A program made the translations under genes and the position numbers. The notes beneath the pieces are model-generated. The model saw nothing but the letters and a program-made list of their open reading frames with translations. It did no database searches and was not told the origin of the DNA. A stretch of 64,000 bases of DNA, taken from contig NC_081835.1 in assembly GCF_030867095.1 (NCBI RefSeq), positions 38,671,892-38,735,891 on the forward strand. Direction: 5' to 3'. The stretch is from Alligator mississippiensis. Lineage: Eukaryota; Chordata; Crocodylia; Alligatoridae. Shown here in pieces: positions 47,801 to 53,800 of the stretch (its first letter is position 1; every line of letters begins with the position of its first letter).

Positions 47801-50800
47801 GAGGGCAAGTGAGGGCTGACACAGCCCCAGTTGCTTCACCTATCAGCACTGCTTTTTGGCCACTGGCCCCACTGCTGCTGCCACATGCTCTGTGCTAGAC
47901 CCAGAGTCGGCACTGTCTCCACTGTGTGTTCTGTGCCACCCTGGTGCAAAACATTTGTCAGCGGCACCAGCTCCAGTACCAGCATGGGGCATGTGACACA
48001 TGACAGGAGCTGGAGCTGCCGCTGCCACATCCACTGGGCAGTAACTGGACCTAGAGCTGCTACCGCCACTGCCTCTGGAGGCAAACTGCTGTGGGCTGCA
48101 AGAAACACAGTGGTCCAGATCCAGCCTACAGCAGGAGGTGAGTTTAATACCCCTGGTTTAGAAGTTGTCTTGTATTTTGTTGCTGTACAGCACTTATAGC
48201 ATGAGTTCTTACATTTAATACGGTGCTGGTTTCTAGATGATTAGATTTTATTTACTCAGAACTAAGGACCTACTGAAATCATGATTTCACATTTTTTGCA
48301 GAAACCATGAAATTGTTTGAAAAGAAATTGAAAAAACGAGAAGGCTGAGCGGGGACTTAGTAACAGCTTACCACTATATCAGGGGAATACATCAAGGGCT
48401 CAGCGAACACTGTTCACCAGGGCACCCTTGGGGAAAACCAGGAATCATAGCCACAAACTCCTGGAAGGCCATTTCAGGTTTAACACTAGGAAAAACTTCT
48501 TCACAGTTAGGCTGGCCAGACTGTGGAATAAACTCCCTCCAGAGGTGGTGCAATCACCTACCCTGGAAATCTTCAAGAGGAGCCTGGGCAGTCACCTTGC
48601 TGGGGTCACCTGACCCCAGTTGTTTTTCCTTCCTAGTGCGGGGGGGGTGAGGGTGGTTGGACCCGATGATCTTGCGAGGTCTCTTCTAGCCCCTTACAAT
48701 CTGTCAATCTTTGATAGGTCCCCCACGAAAAAGTGCAGGGACCGCAAACAAAGCATGAAAATGACCAGCAAGTGGGGGGGAGGGGCAGGACTTCTGGGAC
48801 CCCTTAGCCAATCAGAGGCCAGCGGGCACTGTGTTCTGCTTTGAAAATGGTGACTGGCACCACGCTCAGACCATGGAATGGGGGGCAGGGGAGCAGCTTT
48901 CCCAAATTTGGTAGGTCCTTAAATATAACTTGTCAGGCTTTATTTTAATGGAATTAGAATTCAAATGCAAAAAAAATTGTTTCCCAGTTTTGAATAAATT
49001 AGAACAAAACATCTACAGACTGAAATGCTAGGTGAATAATGAAAGACTTCTCCCCAGTTTAGTGATTTGACTGTCTGCAGCAAATATGCAGCTTAAACTA
49101 GTGATTCTCATCCAGGGTCCTGTGACACCCTGGGGTGCTGCCAGATCCTTGGAAGGGTGCTGTGTGAGGCGATAAGCAGATAAGTTAAACAGATAAGCAC
49201 AGGCTTCAGGCTTGCCCCTGCCTGTATGATTCCCCAACCCCACTGCTCAGCCTCTCTGCAAGGAGGCGAGCACTGCATATCCGTTTTTTAAATTGGGTGC
49301 CACTCAATTCACAAAGTTACAGAGGGGTGCCTCAGGTCCAGAAAAGTTGAAAACCACTGGCTTAAACTTTTAAATGATTTTTATAGATCTATAATCTGTG
49401 TTTTACCATAGATAAATGGTAAATTTATCTATGGCAGACAAGGTTCCTTGGGTGAATTTGATAACTTTTATTAGACCAACCGAAATGGTTGGAGAATAAT
49501 TATTAAGCAAGCTTTCGGGTTCAAAAACCCTTCGTCGGGCTAAGGAAGTTTTAGCGGTTGGTGTGTGCTCTTCCTGGATGGAATGAAAAGTAAACAAGCC
49601 AGGGCCTGGGCTGGGGAGTCAGCTGCCAGGCAGATTATAATGTCTCAAAAATCCAATGTCTATGTTTAGTCCATGATCTCTAGTATCCAGCAGGTTGATG
49701 AAATGGAGCTCATAGGCTCGTCTCTGGGAAGTGTTGCGTAAGTTTCCCTTGAGCATCAGGGCTGAGAGGCGGGAGAGAGAGTGGCCCTCCTGTGAGAAAT
49801 GTGCCCCCATCGGTAATTGAGTGTTTCTGTCTTTGATAGATTTCCGGTGTGCATTCATTCTGGTGCGCAGTTGTTGTCTGGTCTCTCCTACATATCTTCC
49901 ATCAGGGCATTTGGTGCATTGGATGAGGTATATTACATTTGTGGAGGTGCAGCTGTAAGATGCAGGGATGCTGATGGCTCTGTTGTGGGGTGTAGTAATA
50001 GTGGGGGTGGTAGAGAAGTTTTGGCAGGTTTTGCATTTCTTGTCCTGGTGTGTTCTGGGCTTGAGGAAGTTTGCTTCTGGTGATGAGGTTGGCGAGGTTC
50101 GGTGCTTGTTTGAAGGCTAGGATGGGTGGCTCTGGGAAGATCTTTTTAAGAATAGGGTCTCTTTCTAATATGGGTTGCAATTTTTTGAGGATTTTCCATA
50201 CAGGTTCAAGGGAGGGGTGATGCGTCATAACCAGCGGTGTGCGATTTGTGGGTGTTTTTCTTCTGTACTGCAGCAGTTCTTCACGTGGTATCCAGGTGGC
50301 TCTTTCAAGCCCAGCCCAGCCCCTGGCTTCTTTACTTTTCATTCCATCCAGGAAGAGCACACACCAACTGCTGAAACTTCCTTAGCCTGACGAAGGGTTT
50401 TTGAACCTGAAAGCTTGCTTAAGAACTATTCTCCAACCATTTCGGTTGGTCTAATAAAAGATATCAAATTCACCCAAGGAACCTTGTCTGACTATGTCCT
50501 TAGACCAACACGGCTACAACCCAAACCCCTGCAAATCTATCTGTGGTAATTTTAAATACATTTTTCATCAAAACAAATTCTACTTCTGATTTTATTTATT
50601 TATTTTAGAAATAGCTTTTTATTCTCTCTGTTGGTCAAATATTTATCAGTCTTGAAACAATATGAAATTGCAACATATTATCTTAGTTTGTTGATATAAC
50701 AATAACATTTTCTAAAATGCTACCAGTAAAGTGAAATGATCCTTTCTTTTTGCAAAATAGCCTTCTGTTTAATAGCTTAAAGTCCAAAGGGCTGGTGGGT

Positions 50801-53800
50801 CTAAGCTGTGGTATTTGGGTTTGGGGTTTTGTGTGTTTGTTATTGTTCATTTGTTTATTGTACCCATGCAGTATTTTGGCAGCTGGCAAACTTTTCAAGT
50901 TGGAAACAATCCAATTCCAGTCTAGTGCAGTCCTCATAGCTTCTGCAGTGCATCAGTGGCAGGAGGCTTTCCCTGTGACTGCACCAGGGCCAGAGCCAGG
51001 GCCAGGCTCTATAGAAGAACTCTCAAATGTTACTGTAGTCTCAGTTGTTTTTTCTGCTTAAGAGTTTACTCTAGTGAAGGTTCAGTCCATGTGTGGTAAT
51101 GTCAATGAAAAGAGTGAGAGAGGGAGAAAATTTAAGCTAACCTCTCTCAATATATACATATATAGATATTATTTTGAAGCCAGTTATTTTAACTTGCTCT
51201 GTTAAACGTTTTTGAAAATTCCAGCTCTAGTATGCCAATTTCTACTCTTATAACAATTCTCAAGTGTGCTATTGGCTATGTAGTTAACTTTAAGCAATAC
51301 CATTGGAACTAAAATTGTAACCGCTAGTTCTTGGCAGAGCTGAAATCAGACCAAGAGGTCTCATAATGGATTACAGCATTGCGCATACAATCCATATGTT
51401 AAAATTGGAAGGGACTGTCATGCATCAAGTCAAACTAAATTACACTATATCATATTGATTTGTTCAGGTTCAACCAAAAATTTTATCTCTGAAATTATTG
51501 ATAATTTTCTCAAAATGTGACTGCTAAGCATTTAGAAATGGGAACACTAAAGTTAAATAATGCTTAGGTATTCTAAGGGTTATGAAGTTTAATTTACTAA
51601 TGTTTAAAAAGAATCCTGAAATGCTTACATGGAAACTATTCTAAAATTGTATGCATTTAATTATAAAGTTTTTAAAATATGTAACTGCTTATATGCACCA
51701 GAAGTACTTACAAAATTATTCCATCATACATATGTCCATATCTGTGTGAATATAAAATTTAGGGACTATTTGCAGAACCCATGGAAATATACCTATCTTG
51801 ACAAGTCTCCTAGTCCAGATACAGGATATGAAAGTGGAAGGAGTTCTTCCTGCCTGTCATACCACCTCCCCACAGTAGTAGGCAACCATCAATTCTTCTG
51901 GATCATGGTACATATGTGAGAGGTCACCCAGATCTTTGACACAGATGTCTAGGCAGGAGTGGAAGAGCGGAGGTTGCCCAGACCTTCCATTCTTGCTTTA
52001 GGCCATTGAGACCAGAATCCAAAGGCCAGACTGAGTCTGGATATTAAGTGCCTTGATGGTTGTAGCTATGTGCACATCTTGGAATTGAGCCAGGGTCTCC
52101 TATATTGTAGACAACAATTCTACCACTGAGCCAGAACAGTAGACCTCCCCATAAAACTTAAGTTAAAATAACAAAAGTATCCTTCTGTCAACATAGATCT
52201 ATCTACTTTAGAGGATTTTCTGGCTAGCTGTGTTGAAAAGGGATTGCAGTATTTTTTCCTACACTCTTAGCTGCTGTAGCTATGCAACATAACATTCAGT
52301 ATCTGTAGTCCCATAGTTTTTTGCAATTCTGGCATCTCAGTTAAATTATTTCTATGGAGAATGTAATTGAATCAATTGTATAGTCATGGATTTTCAGGGT
52401 TGCATAGCAGGCAAGCTGTGTAATCTATATCCCATTTGTTAAGTATTCAAAGATTGTATACATTTTCTCTCTAATTGCTTTGAGAGCCCCAGAGCATTCT
52501 GACGCTTTGTGTGGATCCACTAACCTATACTTGCATACAGTATAACTTGTATTTTAAAAAATATAAAATGCAACCATGTAGTACAATGCCAATAATATGA
52601 CAAACCAGGGTTCAGCAACTTTTGTGGCCAGAGTATCAAAAATACCCCAACCTCAGCCCACTCCTCAACTTAACATATTTAAGTTAACGGGGCAGGCCGT
52701 GAGGTGCTTGATCCTCGTTGTTGGTGGCAGCTACACATGCCTTCAGGCAGATGGCAGTGGAGGGGTCAGGGTTGTGCTGCCCTGGCCTATCCTTGCCATG
52801 TTTGCCAAGGCACACGTTCAGTCACCACCAGTATGAAGTCACTGCTGGGGCTCCAGAGCCTGGTGAAGCTGTTAGCAGCTTGTGCGCCATCTGCTATTTT
52901 TGAATGTTTGCGCCACCTGCAGAGCCCAGGTCAGCTGTGGCAGGTAGCTGGGAGGCTGCATACAGCTGTGCTGGGCTCGCAGGTGGGGGGGGGGGGGACA
53001 TGGACATCTCCCACACAACCCATCACAACCCCAGCTCCTCCCCCTGCCATCCTCCTGGAGGCACGTGTGCAGCCGCTGCCAGCATGGACCCAGTGCTGGA
53101 TCTCTGGATACCAGTGCAGCTATTGGCAGCCTCCTGGCTGCCTGCCACAACTGGCCCGGGCTCTAGCAGCTACTACCTGCCATGGAGCCCAGGATGCTTG
53201 TAGCAGGGCTTGCAGGCTCTTGGCCACCTGCTACGAGCAGCCTGGGCTCTTTGGCTGGCGGCAGCTGCCCAGAGTCTGGGCCAGCTGTGTCACGCTGAGC
53301 AAAATGGCCTTGCGTGCCATGCTCTGGCGCACATACTGGGGATTGCTGACCCTTGTGATATGCTGTTATTTATCAGTGATATTCACTTGGCAGTTAAGTA
53401 AGCAAGATAGCTGTATCCTAAAGCAGTTTGTGTTTGTATGGCTTTCCTCTGCAGTCATATGTATAACACTTTACAGTAGCCAATGTGCAGCTGTCAAAGG
53501 ATATGAAAAATTGTGCTGAGGTCTATATCAAATAAGAGAATTAGAAATTTTCTCTGCCAAATGAGAATACAGGTAGAATGTTTTGGCTGCTTTCTTATCT
53601 AATGTCCAGAAGCCACAGATTATAATATTCCTGGGAAAGCTATGAATCTGACTATCAATAATTTAGTAGATATCCTCACTTTAAGGTCACTTGTTTCAAA
53701 CATATGAATAAGATAATGTCAATCAGACAGAACCACAAAGATTTATGTAATAACTCTTCTGTTGTATTGTCCACTTCCTTTTTCCTTTTCCTCTGTAAAG

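Noticed and set aside
52704..53519. 271-codon plus-strand open frame before PBRM1 exon 11
   Set aside because: Covers a non-autonomous hAT element and runs out of it into intron; no family features or splice context.
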